A stretch of 64,000 nucleotides of DNA. It comes from Archilochus colubris. Taxonomy: Eukaryota; Chordata; Aves; Apodiformes; Trochilidae. Shown in pieces: positions 25,460 through 38,179 of the stretch. The notes under the pieces were generated by a model. That model made no database searches. It saw only the letters and a program-made list of their open reading frames with translations, and was not told where the DNA came from. The stretch lies in contig CM041115.1 in assembly GCA_023079485.1 (NCBI GenBank), positions 23,366,863 through 23,430,862 of the forward strand, read 5' to 3'. A program made the position numbers and the translations under genes. Positions within the stretch are counted from its first letter, which is position 1. Every line of letters begins with the position of its first letter.

Positions 25460-25687
25460 GTGGCTAGTATTTGCTCACAAACAAAATATTAAATATTAAG
25501 TTACAGACCGTGACAGACATTTAAATAAAAATGTATACAGACGAGATTAAATTAAATTTCTGTCTTTGAACAGTGCATCACAGGAGACTCCTAACATCCT
25601 TTTCATCTCTGTCTGTTCAGGATTCTAAAGAGATAAGAACATATAGGAGCCTACTTAGCTGTAGTTGCAGACCACATCTTTAGGTGG

Positions 25688-26349
25688 AAAAAAAAAAAAA
25701 AAAAAAACGGAAAACGGAAAAAAAAAGAAAAAGAAGCAAAACGAAAGAAAAGAAAAAGAAGAAAAAGAGAAAGAGAAAAAGGAAGAGAAAGAGAAAAAGA
25801 AAGAGAAAAGGAAAAAGAGAAAAAAGAGAAAGAGAAAGAGAAAGAAAAATAGAAAGAAAATGAAAAAGGAAAAGGAAAAGGAGAAGGAAAAGGAAAAGAA
25901 AAAGAAGAAGAAAAAGGAAAAAGAAAAAGGAAAAGAAAAAGAAAAAGAAAAAGAAAACGAAAAAGAAAAAGAAAAAGAAAAAGAAAAAGAAGAAGAAAAA
26001 GAAAAAGAAAAAGAAGAAGAAAAAGAAAAAGAAAAAGAAAAAGAAAAAGAAAAAGAAAAAGAAAAAGAAAAAGAAAAAGAAAAAGAAAAAGAAAAAGAAG
26101 AAGAAAAAGGAAAAAGAAAAAGAAAACGAAAATGAAAACGAAAAAGAAAACGAAAAAGAAAACGAAAAAGAAAAAGAAAAGGAAAAAGAAAAAGAAAAAG
26201 AGAAAGAAAAAGAAAAAGAAAAAGAAAAAGAAAAAGAAAAAGAAAAAGAAAAAGAAAAAGAAAAAGAAAAAGAAAAAGAAAAAGAAAAAGAAAAAGAAAA
26301 GGAAAAAGAAAAGGAAAAAGAAAAGGAAAAGGAAAAAGAAAAAGAAAAG
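25688..26349. repeat. Homopurine (AAAAAG)n-type array, about 660 bp
   Basis: The tract opens with A20 and then GGAAAA and AGAAAG variants. It becomes long, nearly pure AAAAAG hexamer runs at about 25936-26100 and 26200-26300. Between them is a zone where the G position alternates with CG (GAAAAC units, about 26120-26170), and the tract ends in GGAAAA variants. It is purine on the + strand almost throughout. Lys/Glu frames on + and a 244-codon Phe/Leu/Ser frame on minus are composition artefacts. Confidence 0.95.
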
Positions 26350-29300
26350 TTTGAGGCAAAAGGGGATAGGGAATTTTCAACATTTCCACAAACTCAGAAT
26401 TTTACACTGAAATTGCTTGGCAAGTGCTGAAATAGAAAACAGTCTCATTTCAGGAACACTTTGATCCTTCTGCTCCTCTGATAAGTTGTCGTGCAAATTT
26501 CCTAGGAAACTGCATCTGGGTTTTCAAAGTGGCAGTGATGAAGTTTCCCTGACTCATATGCCCTGAATCCATCAACAGCTTCAGGCCCAGAATTCCATCT
26601 CTGCAGTGGAGCACCTAGAAGCCCGCAGCTCTCACAGTTGTCACCTTCTAGCAGGAATGCCAGCAGCCAAACAGTGGCAGGGATTCAGCTCTTGGAGCCT
26701 CAAATCCTCACCCATTCAGAGAGTAAGGAAAGCTTGGCTTGGATGGACATCCAATAGCCAAAGCCACTGTGAGTGTTTTTCAGCTCCACAGTAAAACTGC
26801 AAGATACATTTTTTCACAGGGCTGAGAAAAGAAAGTAAACATGCTTTGCATTTATACAAATTCTTTTCTACAGAACCCTTTTGGATCTAGCGTAAAATTG
26901 CTTGAGAGAAGCTGTTTTAAAAGAGGTATTTTTTGCACAAAATACTTGGCACTTTCTGATCAGATGAATTAGAGTAGTTAAAGTCTTCACGGACATGTAT
27001 AGAGAAGAACTTGATAGTGAAATCAGTGCTTAGCATATGCTGTACCTTTCTATTTCAGCTCTAAGTAAACACCTAGCACAATGCTTGGTAAGCAGCAGCA
27101 GAAGAAAAAAATTCACATTAAATTGGTTTTCAAATTAAACTTCATCAGCAACATATTGATTTTCCTTTCATAGATAGCAGATAAAAATTTTGAAAAGATT
27201 CTGTCAGATATAGCTATGCACTAAGCTGAAACTCATGTATGTGTTCTCCTTTTGAAAGGGGAAGGGATTCATAGGACAAAATAGTAAAAGTCAAAATTTT
27301 CATTTCCTGAAGACAATTACCTTAAAGACAGCTGTGAGTGTTTCACAAGTGAGCTTTAGCTATGAATTGGTTTATTTCAAGATAATTTCAGAAAAAGTTT
27401 GGAAAGATTTGTACTAGCTTTCATGTTTTGTAGTTGTTATGCAAGTTTTTGACCATAGACTGGAAATCACTACTGGAATCTTCTAGGAGCCACATCTCAT
27501 TTCTCAGACCAAACCGATAGAAAAATATGTCCAAAAGTTACAGCAAATATAAGGCTTGATTTTAAAATGATCTTGAAGCCCTTATTTACTTTAAATTTAA
27601 GTTCTTTTCCAGCTTCCCTCAGGTAATAGTAGGGCTTTTGCATAAGTAAGAAATCTGAACTTACCCAAGCACAGGGCAGCCAAGGTGACAGGAAGAAAAG
27701 CAGTAGTAACATTAAGTTACACTATATGATGATTTCTAAATAAAGCGGGAAGAAAAGCATTTGAAAGAAATAGTTGAAACAATCAAGGTCAGTAGAAGGA
27801 ATCTCAGATCTGAGAGTTTTTCTAACATTGCAATATTTATGTACTTCCAGAAAAAGATGCCATCACCATGAGAACACAATAATATGCAATGGAAAAAGTT
27901 TATTTATTTGCTCATCCCTTTTTCTAGAAAGTCTGCTTGCACAGCCATGTAAGTAAACTGCCACAAGTCCCCCTGACTTTGATATATGTGAATGGCTGTA
28001 GAAATACAGATGGTCTGGGAAGGGCCAAAAAAGCTTAACATTTAAAAAAAAACAGTGACAGGCAGAGAGTACCATGATGAGAATATAAATATGTGACTTG
28101 TGGTATATGTGAGAGAGAATAAGGACTGAGGGGCATAAACACTGTGTGGAGGGAAGTATGTCCCCAGGGCTGAGCAGAGACGGAGCTATTGGCAGGACCT
28201 TTCACCTTCCTCAGCTGCCAAGATCAGCAGCTCTCAACTGGTATACCCCCTACATGGAAGCAAAACATAGAAAATTTGCAAATAGTTGTTGCAGGATCTG
28301 GAAAGACACAAGATGTGGGAGAACATTTTAAGACTGAAATTCATGCCATTTTCTATCTATGTGGCTGCCATGCTTCTTCTCTTTTGCAGGAAGAGAACTG
28401 AATCTTCTGCAAATCAAGGCCTGGGACTAGAACAAACTGTCTGCTCAGTTGTAATACTGAGGGAGGACTTGTGATTCTTACCCTGAAGCTCAGGGATCAT
28501 CCTCTCTTTCCAGTGGTGTGCATGGGTTTGGTATCAATCTTTGTAACACAAGATGAAGGACCACAGCCACTGCATAGCTTTGGAGACCAAACAGTTAAAT
28601 GTCATGTTTGTTTCCTCAACACTGTAAGGATATAGGCCTCAAAAAGAGGTTTCCTGGCAGACGTTAAGGGACCTTTTACACTCTCAAAGGCCCAGCTAGT
28701 ACAGTTATTTCCAACATCACTATTATAAATACCCATCCAGAGAAAGACTTCTTCCTTGGTCTGAAAATGTCAAAGACAGCAAGCAACAGCAGTAAAGATC
28801 AGAAGTCTGTGTAAGACTGGGTGTAAGCAGACCTGGAAAGTACACCCACAGAGGAGATTGATTAGAAAATACAAACAGAAAAACAATGAGCAACTTTGTT
28901 CATTTTGTATTGCAGCTTCTTTTTAGCTCACTGTATTCACTGATCTTTATTGCACAATGTCTGCAGCTTTTGCTATTTTCACTGTTCTTCTTATGTCTTA
29001 AATTCCCTGTTGTTCACCACAACAGCAGAATCTTCCCTTACTTTTTCTGCTTTCACATTCTGGCAGACTTAGGACATCAGGCCATGGCTTTCTCAGAGAA
29101 CACATCTCCCAGTAAATATATTCTGCATTTGCTTTGGGACATGATGCTGCTCACGTTCACAGTCAACCAGCTATGACCTCTTCTTCCATGGTGCTTTTCT
29201 CCAGATTTCCTCAGGATATGGTCCCTGCAGAGACAAAGAACTTTGTATTGAGGAATAAAGAAAGAATAACAAAAGAGACAGTCTGGCAAACACAAAAAAG

Positions 29301-32300
29301 TCTGTAATTTTACAGACTCCTATTACTGCAGGTTTTTTCCTATTACAATGTATGCAATACCACACAAGTTGCAGCATGCAAAGACAAAGGAATTATTGTC
29401 TTTTCAGTAGAGACCTAACAGAGTAAAGGGAAAGGTTTCTTGGGAAAGGTTTCTTGTGAAAGCTGATGGGATCTTTTAACACTGAGTGCTTCAGTCAATT
29501 TTCAATAGAGTCTTTCCATATTTCTACCATAAACTCACTGATCATGCTCTCCCTAAGAATCACAGATGGTGTCATCTTTCATCTTGTGTAAAATCATTCG
29601 TCCCTTTAACACTGGACATTCAGGAACTACTGATGGTTCCTCAACTTACCAAAAGTATATTACTAGCCTTCCAGAAAAAACTGTTTTGTCAGTTGAGAAT
29701 ATAAGAATATTTAAGACAAGAGTTATTGAGGCTTTTTTTCCAGAACATTAAATCTGATATTATAATAATGTATTTCATCCTGTGACACTAGAACACTATC
29801 AAAGCATTGCGGAGGTATCATAATAGACCATTTCAAATGTACTGAGGTTCTTAAAGATGAAGATTGGTCCAACAAATACCAAATCTATGTACTGGCATCC
29901 TTGACTTTAGTGGAAGAGGAACTCCAAAGCAGTTTTTGAAGGTCCAGTACACCTTTAAGCATTAGGCTTTTTATAAAGTTTGCCCCTAGAGTTTATACAA
30001 GTTTTTAACTTATGTTTGTAAGGCACAAGATGGAGGAAACCCCTCCACCAGAAGTTGCCTTTGTAACTCCCGTTGCACCCCACCAAGAAATCCTCATTTC
30101 CTTTCCCAAAGGGGTTGCTGTAGAGGAAGGAGAGAGCTAAGGGTCTTCATTTGGCCTAGGGCCTGCATACAGTAGAGATAGGGATTGGGAAATGAAGCTG
30201 TTAAAGGTCTACTAAGGTTGTTCAATCTGATATGTCTCAACCACACTGACTAATCAAAACAGCCCTAAAACACAAGGGGCTTTTTTGGTGGGCTTCCATA
30301 GCTTCACTGACACCAACCTTCCCGCACTGGCTGGCACAGTGATGGGTCCAGGACCAGTGATTTTCTGTCATCTATCTCTCTTAACTTTTCTTTTACTCCA
30401 TCGTTTTATCTTTTTTTTCCTGTTTCCTAAAATTATTTATAACCACAAGTTCTTCCCAGGTTACACAGCATTAACATCTATGTATTGAGGTTTCTTGTTA
30501 TCTAAATAATGAGCCTTTGTGACTCTGCAGCCTGAACATCAAAGTATACGCTTTTTTGTTGTTATTATATACACACATACTTGTGGGTGATTTGTTTTCC
30601 CTAAGAACTGCTCCAAAATAACCTTTAACTGCTAAAGCAGTAAAATTGCTATTTTGTTTGTAGGGAATGAGATCTTGAGTGTTGTTTCACCTTAAGCTGA
30701 TCCAGGGATATGGTCCCTGGTAATTTATTATGGCGGTAATTTATATGGCGGTAATTTTTCCCTCAAAGGGAAACCTTTGCCTGGGAGAGGGAATCTCCTA
30801 TGGTTTTCATCTGGGTCTGGTCACAGGATCTAACACATTGAAATAAGTCTATTTAAAAAAAAATGGGCAGAAGTCTCTACAAGACGCTATTTTTAGGTAG
30901 GTTTCATTTTACCAGATTTGAACTTCAGTATATGGTCACCATTTTTTTAAAATAATATGTCAGAGGTATTACCCTTGCAGACTTCAGGATGTGCTTTTTT
31001 TCTATTATGACAGCATAAATAAGGAATATTTCCACTGATGCCACTGAAATTCCAAGAGTAACAGAGTGGAGAACCTAGCTTTTGGCATTTGCTCACAACA
31101 CTCTGTTAGATTCTGTGTGTGCGTATGTCATGTTCCAAAGGCTGGAGACATGGAAGTTCCTGTTGGATTCCTCTGGGCCAAAGTAAAGATAATACAATGT
31201 TGGGTCTATTACGCAACTTTATTGAACAGGACTGTTCAATTAAACAGTTGAACAGTTAAAATAATAACTATGAAACCTGCTTCTGTAGAGAGAAAGTCCT
31301 TACCTGCTTAAGTCCTTCAGATTGTTCAAGACAAATGCATAAGACACCTGACCTAAAACATCCAAAGGGATATTCTATACCATATGATTTTCAGCAATGA
31401 AAGCTGAAAAAAAGACAGGTTGGGGGAGGCATTAATTTATTTATGCACTTGACTTCTGAAGCAACCACTGCATCCACTATAATAGGGCCACTGTGGCCCT
31501 ATTTCCCACGAAGTAGCTGGACATCATGTTATGATAGGAAGTAGAGTGTAAATCTTTGGTCTTTTTTGGTTTACACTCGTTACATGCAACGAGAAACAAC
31601 GTGACCTGTGCTCACTGGGAGAATTTTCTGGGGGCAAATTCTTAAATCAGTGTGCTCATATCAAGTATAGGACATGGCAGAAGACAGGAGAGGGGCCCTA
31701 ATATGAGTTTAAAGTCAGGAGGAGAGTTCATCAGATGGAGGTACCAGGTTAATGAAAATCACATTGTTACTGGATACTGAAGGGGTCTTTGATACTGCTA
31801 TTTCAAATAATCCTTTAGATATTTGGTACTTTTCAACAATTCCATGTTTTCTCCTGTAGATGACTGCAATTTGGATTTTGCAACAAACGAGAATTTGTTA
31901 CAGAATTTCAGACTGTGAAGCTCTCATTCTTAAATGGAAATTTAATGTGGTTTTAATACTGCTGTATTCCTCATTAGAAATATATTTTGTAGCTCCCATT
32001 TGAAAACTTGCAGTTACTACAAATCCAATTATGTGAGTTTTTAATTGCTAACAATTTCACATCTTTTGCCTTCCAGCTTGAGTTTCATCATGGCTAAAAA
32101 TATTTGTGATGCTTCAAGAAGCTATGGATACCTATGAGAGTAGTATGGAGACTGATCTTGGAAGCAATTATAATTATTTCTAAAATGTCTGCCAAAAACA
32201 CCAGATCCAAAACTGAAAATATATCTATTAGCACTTGTGAAACTGAAAAAAATAATCTGTGTGAAGTCACTAGCACTCAGTACTAGTTTCTGTGTAGTAC

Positions 32301-33865
32301 CTTCATGGTATTAGAGAGACATCAGTTAAAAACCAAGAAGTATGAGCTGAGAAAAAAGTTTCAACTCTATGGCCTATCTCAGTAATACATATTATAGTAA
32401 AAAGGCTTTTAACTAAATAGATTACTAGAGCATGGAAAATATCCCTCTTTTTGGTACATGTCTAGCTCCTAGACACCTGTGCCCACATTGCTCCTAGGTC
32501 TGGTTTCAGAAGGAGAGAGGCAAAGGAATAGAGTAGTAAAGTCCAAGTAAAACTACTTAATTGCATTGGAAACCAATAACTGTTAATTTAATAATCATTG
32601 ATTCAATATAGTTTAGAGCCCATCCTGGGCAACTGTACTAGTTATTAGGTTTTAATTAACCTACAACGACAAATACTCCAAAATATTAGGTTATTATTAA
32701 TCACAGTTGCATACAGAGTGTTAGTATCACTATTAATAACATAGTGAAAAAAAGATCTGAAGTACCTGTTTCCATGAAAATCCCAGACCTCTTTTGTTTA
32801 TGGCATGCTACAGAGTACATGCTGGTCTTGGCTCAGTGGAACTTGATTTGAAGGATTATGCATTTGCACATGATTATATAAATTATTCCAGAGCCTTTCC
32901 TGCAGCATGCTGAGACCTTTGGAAACTTAATGTAACACACACATCTAATAATGTAATTCTGTTTGTATTAGGACTATTCTTTTAAAAACAGGATTAATTC
33001 ATTCACTGTTTGAACAGACAACACACACCTCCACATATTTTAGTAACGCAAACAATTATTATAAATGTTTTCATGTTAAATATCTTCTTAGTCCTATGAA
33101 ACACACACTAGTGGCAGGCCTGCTACCAAAACTGAAAGATATATATAATATTTTAGTGTCATACCTAATTACAGCCAGACTGCACAGGTAGTCCATCTCA
33201 TTGTTTATAAGCGAGGTCCAGTATTTCTACTGCACACAGGTGACTCACAGGGGGCTGTAAAGGTGACCCAGTCTTGAATTGCCTGGGGCCCTCTGTTTGT
33301 CATCAGAGATGAGCTACTGAGACGTGCAGACAGCTCAACCCTGAGCTGTCCACAAGCCAGAGACTAAACAAGGCAGTGCTGCATAGTTCAAAGACCAGAA
33401 ATCTGAGCAGAGCCTTGAAATCCTTCCTCAAATAATATGCCTTGAGCCTCAGCCAGAAAGTAAGATAAGGAGAAGCTGGGGGGTTTGTTTCTGGTTTCAT
33501 CAAACAACCTTGTGTATCTCGATGATCACAAAGGCTGCAAAAGGGGGAAAAACAGTAGCACCAACTGAAATTAATCTCCCCCACAGATGAATAAAAAAAA
33601 TTAGGAGTAAACTCCACCACAATGCCTTAAGACAATAGTTGAATACATTCTGACACATTCTTTCCCTCTGTCAATTAAAACAGAGGATAAAACCCCAAAG
33701 ATTTGGATTAGGAATGGGGAACTGCTTCTCCAACAATTGAGCTGTTCTGTGGGAAGACCCTTCCTCCCTGGATCAGGGTACTGACCAGAACCTGTTCCCT
33801 GGAATTGAACACCCTTACCTGGAGGAGCAAGCATGTATCTTGCATGTTATAAATTCGTATCCATG
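26350..33865. other. Long unique AT-rich stretch
   Basis: No gene or transposon is recognised over about 7.5 kb. Small structures seen are a 15-bp-period duplication of ATGGCGGTAATTT at 30730-30757, a 9-bp inverted repeat at 31231-31256 and a 15-bp duplication AAAGGTTTCTTG near 29430-29455. Frames of up to 105 codons (33303-33620, minus) have no recognisable domain. Confidence 0.5.
31231..31256. repeat. 9-bp inverted repeat with 8-nt loop
   Basis: ACTGTTCAA (31231-31239) pairs exactly with TTGAACAGT (31248-31256). A further TGAACA just upstream offers alternative pairing with TGTTCA. Confidence 0.8.
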
Positions 33866-33961
33866 AATCTCTATAGGCTGTAATAGTTTTATCTGTGAAC
33901 CTTTGTATGTTCTAATAGTCTGTTATGTGAATCTTTATATGCTGTGGCGGTGCAGTCTTAC
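33866..33961. repeat. Degenerate 32-bp tandem repeat, three copies
   Basis: Copies begin at 33866, 33898 and 33930. Each starts AATCTCTATAGG/AACCTTTGTATG/AATCTTTATATG, and the first two continue with a TAATAGT core and a TATGTG or TCTGTG end. The third has diverged in its second half. It resembles the short repeats found in some LTR or UTR regions, but no flanking element could be confirmed. Confidence 0.75.
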
Positions 33962-35141
33962 TTTTAAATTGTAGTAGTGCATTCTTCCATTGCATTGGTG
34001 AAAACCTGCAATAGTGGCATATTAAATCTGTGAGTGCAGTTCAATTAACTTGCTGCTTGAACAGGGCAGTCAGATCTCTTTTCATCACACAGACCATGAA
34101 TAGCAAACCTAGCATTCAGCACAGGAACATCAGAATAAAAGAATTTGTTCAGTGTTAGAACACAGTCACCTTCAATCTTAAACTCGCAGGTGTGAGTTTT
34201 TTAAGAAGTACAGCTTTTAATCTTTTCTGTCATTCCAGACCAGCCTGCTTTATTCTACAACATAGAGAGCTAATCTGAAAGAAAGCCTTCCTACCAAGCG
34301 CTGACACTGCCTCATCCACAGTAGCAGACCACAGTGATTTTCTAAACATGGATAAATCAGTTGCATCTGATAGAGTCAGCCACAGATGCTGGGTCACATA
34401 TACAGCCACTTTTGTAGGAAAAGCAGATGTAATGAGCAGTCTTGCAAAAGGGCAACATTTTTTGTCTCTGATGCAACTGTTCTTCAAAACTAAGGAAGAC
34501 TTTTGTCATGGAAGTTTAAATCTTTTTAAAGTCACTGTTCTCAGATACGACAGGTTCTGCTGATGTGCAACTGTGTAAATGACAATAAAAACAGGGTAAT
34601 AAAAAAGGCCACATACTTGGTGTAAATAACTTACAAGTCAATAGGAAGCCGATAATAATGTACAACATGAAGTATTTCAGGAAAACGCATAGATAAAACA
34701 GCTATGATGCAGTCTAATAGGTAGCTCTTTCAGCTTTCTTTTGCAGATGTTTCAGATGCTTCATTACTGTGCTTTGCCTGGTTGTTTAAAAATACATGAA
34801 AAAAAATAGATATCTGTATTTTTAAAATCTTCCTTCATTTTCAGATTGAAACAAACCTTTTGTTTTCCTTTTAACTAAAGCAGTGACTTTCTGTAGTAAT
34901 TTGTGTCTCCATTCAGATTAAATTAGCAGTAGTGAGTATTGATTGTGGTCTTCTTAAAATCTGACTCAAAAATGAAATTTCATATTAAAGATACATTTAA
35001 TTCAGTGCAAATTCTCCATATGCTTTGATTTTTGCTGCAGCAATTTACGATATGAGCCAGTGAAAACTAAAACAAAACAAAACAAAATTGACACCTCCAC
35101 TGAGTCACACAAATATTTTCTTGCCACAAGCTCTCAATAAG
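33962..35141. other. Unique non-coding DNA
   Basis: No gene or named repeat is recognised. The frames at 34230-34563 on opposite strands overlap and have no family resemblance. Confidence 0.5.
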
Positions 35142-35219
35142 CAGGTGTCCCTGCAGGAAACTGGAACTGGATGATCTTTAAGGTCCCCAACAACTCAAAC
35201 CATTCTATGATTCTATGAT
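35142..35219 (+). mobile_element. CR1 LINE 3'-tail fragment
   Basis: About 78 bp holds GGTGTCCCTGCA, GGAACTGGATGATCTTTAAGG and the intact CR1 tail ATTCTATGATTCTATGAT. The body is truncated to the 3' UTR, a common outcome of CR1 retrotransposition. Confidence 0.9.
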
Positions 35220-37589
35220 GGTCATCTAGTATTTGTTACCCTCAAGCACCACAATAAGCTGATCTTTTAACAGCATAAAGCACATGCTCATCTGCTGTCT
35301 TCTTTCATCCCAGCCCATGCAGAAAATATCCCACTCATCTTAGGCACAGAAACAGCATAATATGAATTGAAGAGGTACCTATGAATTGCAAAATAACCTT
35401 TACTGAAGCAACATTCCAACATAATTAAAAAGACATTTTGTATCACTTGTGCTCATAGAGATTATTAATATTTTTCAATCTACAAAAAGACAAAGCTGTA
35501 ATTAAAGATTATTCAATTAAAAAAAAATAAAGAAACTCTTTTGAGTTTTATGGCTTGACCAGAGTGGACATAATTTCAATTCTGTTTTTTCAGTTCCACT
35601 AAAGAGGTAAAAAATATATTACTTAGAATAATTGGATAAATTTCTATCAATGATTAGACTTCAACATTTGATTTTTTATGTTTCAGATATTCTTTGTTGA
35701 TGACAGGGATTTTTGATAAAGAGTTCTGTATATAGTGAGAGCTGCATTAGCCAGGATCCTGATTCCATCCGGTGCCATTGAATGGCTGCAAAATTCACTG
35801 CTATTCACTCCAGGATGGGAGAGATTTTGGAAGTTGCCAAATACCATTCCTTATGACCCTACAAAATATTTTAGCATTGAGTAAAGATGGCAAAAAAATC
35901 ATACTGTATTACAAGTAACAAAGGAAATGAGGACAAGGGGAAAGGAATGGGGATGAGGATGACTACTCTTACTATTATTATGATGATAGGTAAATTTAAT
36001 AACAAATATTAAAAACTAAAATCTCTCTATAAATGGCAGTAAAAACAATACAATTTTTCCATGGCCATTTTTGCCCCAGTATTCTCTTCAGTCCTTGGTT
36101 TTCCAGTAAGCATGTATTTTCAGTTCCTCTCTTCTATCAACCCAGTATAGGTGCTGAGAGTAAACTTGATCCCATTCTTTCCTTCTAATAAAGATTTTTT
36201 CCAGGAAAAGTTGTACTCTCAGAGCTCTGCAAATATGTTTTCCAGTGTAACTGTGATGCCCATGAAAATGCTTTTTTTTTTTCTGCCTGTACAAAAATTT
36301 TTGTAGAGCTGCCATGGGCTGAAAATCAGTATATAATTTTGTTAACAGAAATAAACTAGCAGCAAAAAAAAAAGTTGTGAAATAATGAAAAAATTATTAA
36401 AAGCTTCAGTAAAGTAGTTATGTGAGCAGCAGAGCAAAATTTACATGCACTTCTCAAAGCAGAGCAAGATCATCCTTTCAAACTCAGGACAGATCTCTTT
36501 TTAAAACCCAGAATTTCTATAGCTGTGATTTACCTAATTCAAGAATGAGGTCAGTTTGCTGCTTCTGGAACAGGCAAAATCTTCATGTGTGTTGCTGCAA
36601 ACTGCATGTATGTGCATTACTTGTTGAACTGGAAAAGTGCACATAAACCTTTGTAATATGCTGGTACCACTGAAAGATACATTTGGAAATTTCAGAAAGA
36701 AAAAAACCAACCAACACCTTTAAAACTATACTTTTTTAAAATTGCTTAAAATATACATTTTACACTGCTTTTAAGGATTCAATTAGGATATTTCACAGGT
36801 AATGACTTTTTATTTTCCATTTCAGACAACCATAAAATGGAAACCTCTATGTGATTACAGAAGCATTTTTAATGTGGCTTCTCCTTACAACCAATCAGAA
36901 GGCCCAGAGAGGAGGAAATTGATTTAAATGTTTGTTGTATCTTACAGCTTTAGAGGGAAAACATTGTTGTGATGTGAGTATAGAATTGCCTCTCACTCCC
37001 AGAAAGAGACTGTTCAGACCATGCAGTTTGTGACTAGTGAACATGGAAACATAATTTCTACTAAGCAAGATGGCTTAAGATGGATACCTGTGTGGCATTT
37101 CCACTACACTGAGAACAAAGTCGGGTTGATAGTGCTGTAAGTTGACATAGCTTGCCTTGAATGAAAGAGAAAGCTGAGATCCAAAAGAAATAGCAGGAAA
37201 ATTTATCCAAAGACCTATCAGAAACTCCTCATAGGTCACAGTCTTGCTGATATGTGACAGTGAGTGGTTTGAGCTGTTGACATTTCTTGATTTATTGACA
37301 CCTACTCAAGGTATCAGTGGTTTATTGATATCTACTCAAGGTCTGACAGGGAATAGTGTTTGAAATGGTATCATATCTTAAAGAGTCACTTGAGTCCAGA
37401 AAGTTACTACTGATTCCCCCTCATTTAAGAATCTGTACCATGCTTTTCCAAAAGTTCCCGTGATGATATTGATAGTCTTAATTCAAAGACACTAAAAGCA
37501 TCACAGATCAAGAATAAGTCACATACCAAACTTTGCCAGTGCATCCACTTGGTGATAGTAGATGCCCGTCTAAATAGAAACCTCAAAAT
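35220..37589. other. Unique AT-rich DNA with a possible ancient repeat relic
   Basis: No gene is recognised. A stretch at about 35755-35825 (GATCCTGATTCCATCC, then CATTGAATGGC, AAAATTCACTGC and ATTCACTCCAGGA) vaguely resembles the CCATTGAAGTCAATGG-type motif of old amniote interspersed repeats. The match is weak. Confidence 0.4.
37291..37350. repeat. 30-bp tandem duplication
   Basis: Two 30-bp copies (37291-37320 and 37321-37350) share TTTATTGA, then TCTACTCAAGGT or CCTACTCAAGGT. They differ at several positions. Confidence 0.85.
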
Positions 37590-38100
37590 TAGCAGGTGGT
37601 GTTGATTCTCCCAGGGGACAAGAGATCTTGCAAAGGAATCTAGGTAGATAGGAGTATACGGCAATCACCAGTGGTATGAAATTTAACAAGGACAAATTTC
37701 AGATTTAGCATCTGAGATTGAGTAATGCTGATCATGAGCATAAACTGGGAAAGGAGTGGCTGGGCAGCAGCCCCACAAATTGGAATTTGGGCATGCAGGC
37801 TCAGCAGAAGCCAACAGTGTGCCCTGGTAAGCACATTGAGCACGAGGGCAAACCACATCCTGGGGAGCATCAAACACATTACAATGAACCCCTTAAGAGT
37901 AGGGATCATCCCATTGTTATTCAGTGTTGGTCCAGCCTCACCTTGAGTGCTGTGTGTAGTTCCTAAAAGGTAAGGATGATTCGAAGGTCCTTGAATGCAT
38001 GCAGTGGGGTGACCTTGTTCTCTACAGCTACCTGAGTAGGTAAGGGGCTGTTCTGTCGTCTTCTCAAGGCATGCTCTTAATCTCTAGCTAGATTGGCAGA
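37590..38100 (+). mobile_element. Old CR1 LINE fragment (RT C-terminal region)
   Basis: Decayed landmarks follow CR1 ORF2 order. A MKFNKDKF-like stretch is encoded at about 37676-37700, then LGKEWLGSSP at about 37747-37776. CAACAGTGTGCCCTGGTAA (37813-37831) follows, then ATCCTGGGGAGCATCAAA (37857-37874), and a CAGCCTCACCTTGAGTGCTG block (37933-37952) matching the RPHLEY region. Last come AAGGTCCTTGAATGCATGCAG and GACCTTGTTCTCTACAGCTA (38012-38031). The TATACGG segment before the MKFNK block is consistent with more RT sequence. Boundaries are uncertain and no 3' tail is seen. Confidence 0.75.
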
Positions 38101-38122
38101 TAGCTGTTTCTCTATGGGCTTT

Positions 38123-38179
38123 CTATGTATGTATGTATGCATGTGTATATATATATGTATGCATGTGTATTTATATATT
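38123..38179. repeat. (TATG/CATG/TA)n microsatellite
   Basis: About 57 bp of TATG, CATG and TA units start just after the CR1 remnant. Confidence 0.9.

Larger units (their letters stand above)
21182..25687. other. Unique non-coding DNA; modest CpG-containing patch at 25.1-25.55 kb
   Basis: No gene is recognised. Roughly eleven CpG dinucleotides fall in about 430 bp from 25110 to 25545, which is clearly more than in the surrounding AT-rich sequence, although this is not a true CpG island. The 15-bp duplication at 24769-24798 and the NRF1-like site are listed separately. Confidence 0.5.

Noticed and set aside
25655..26410. Lys/Glu-rich frames on + and a Phe/Leu/Ser frame of 244 codons on minus, resembling a charged coiled coil or a membrane protein
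   Set aside because: The composition follows directly from the AAAAAG repeat. There is no splice or promoter context.
33303..33620. 105-codon minus-strand frame with a Phe/Leu-rich C-terminus, possible membrane protein
   Set aside because: The hydrophobic stretch is short and there is no recognisable family. Nearby sequence suggests an old repeat instead.
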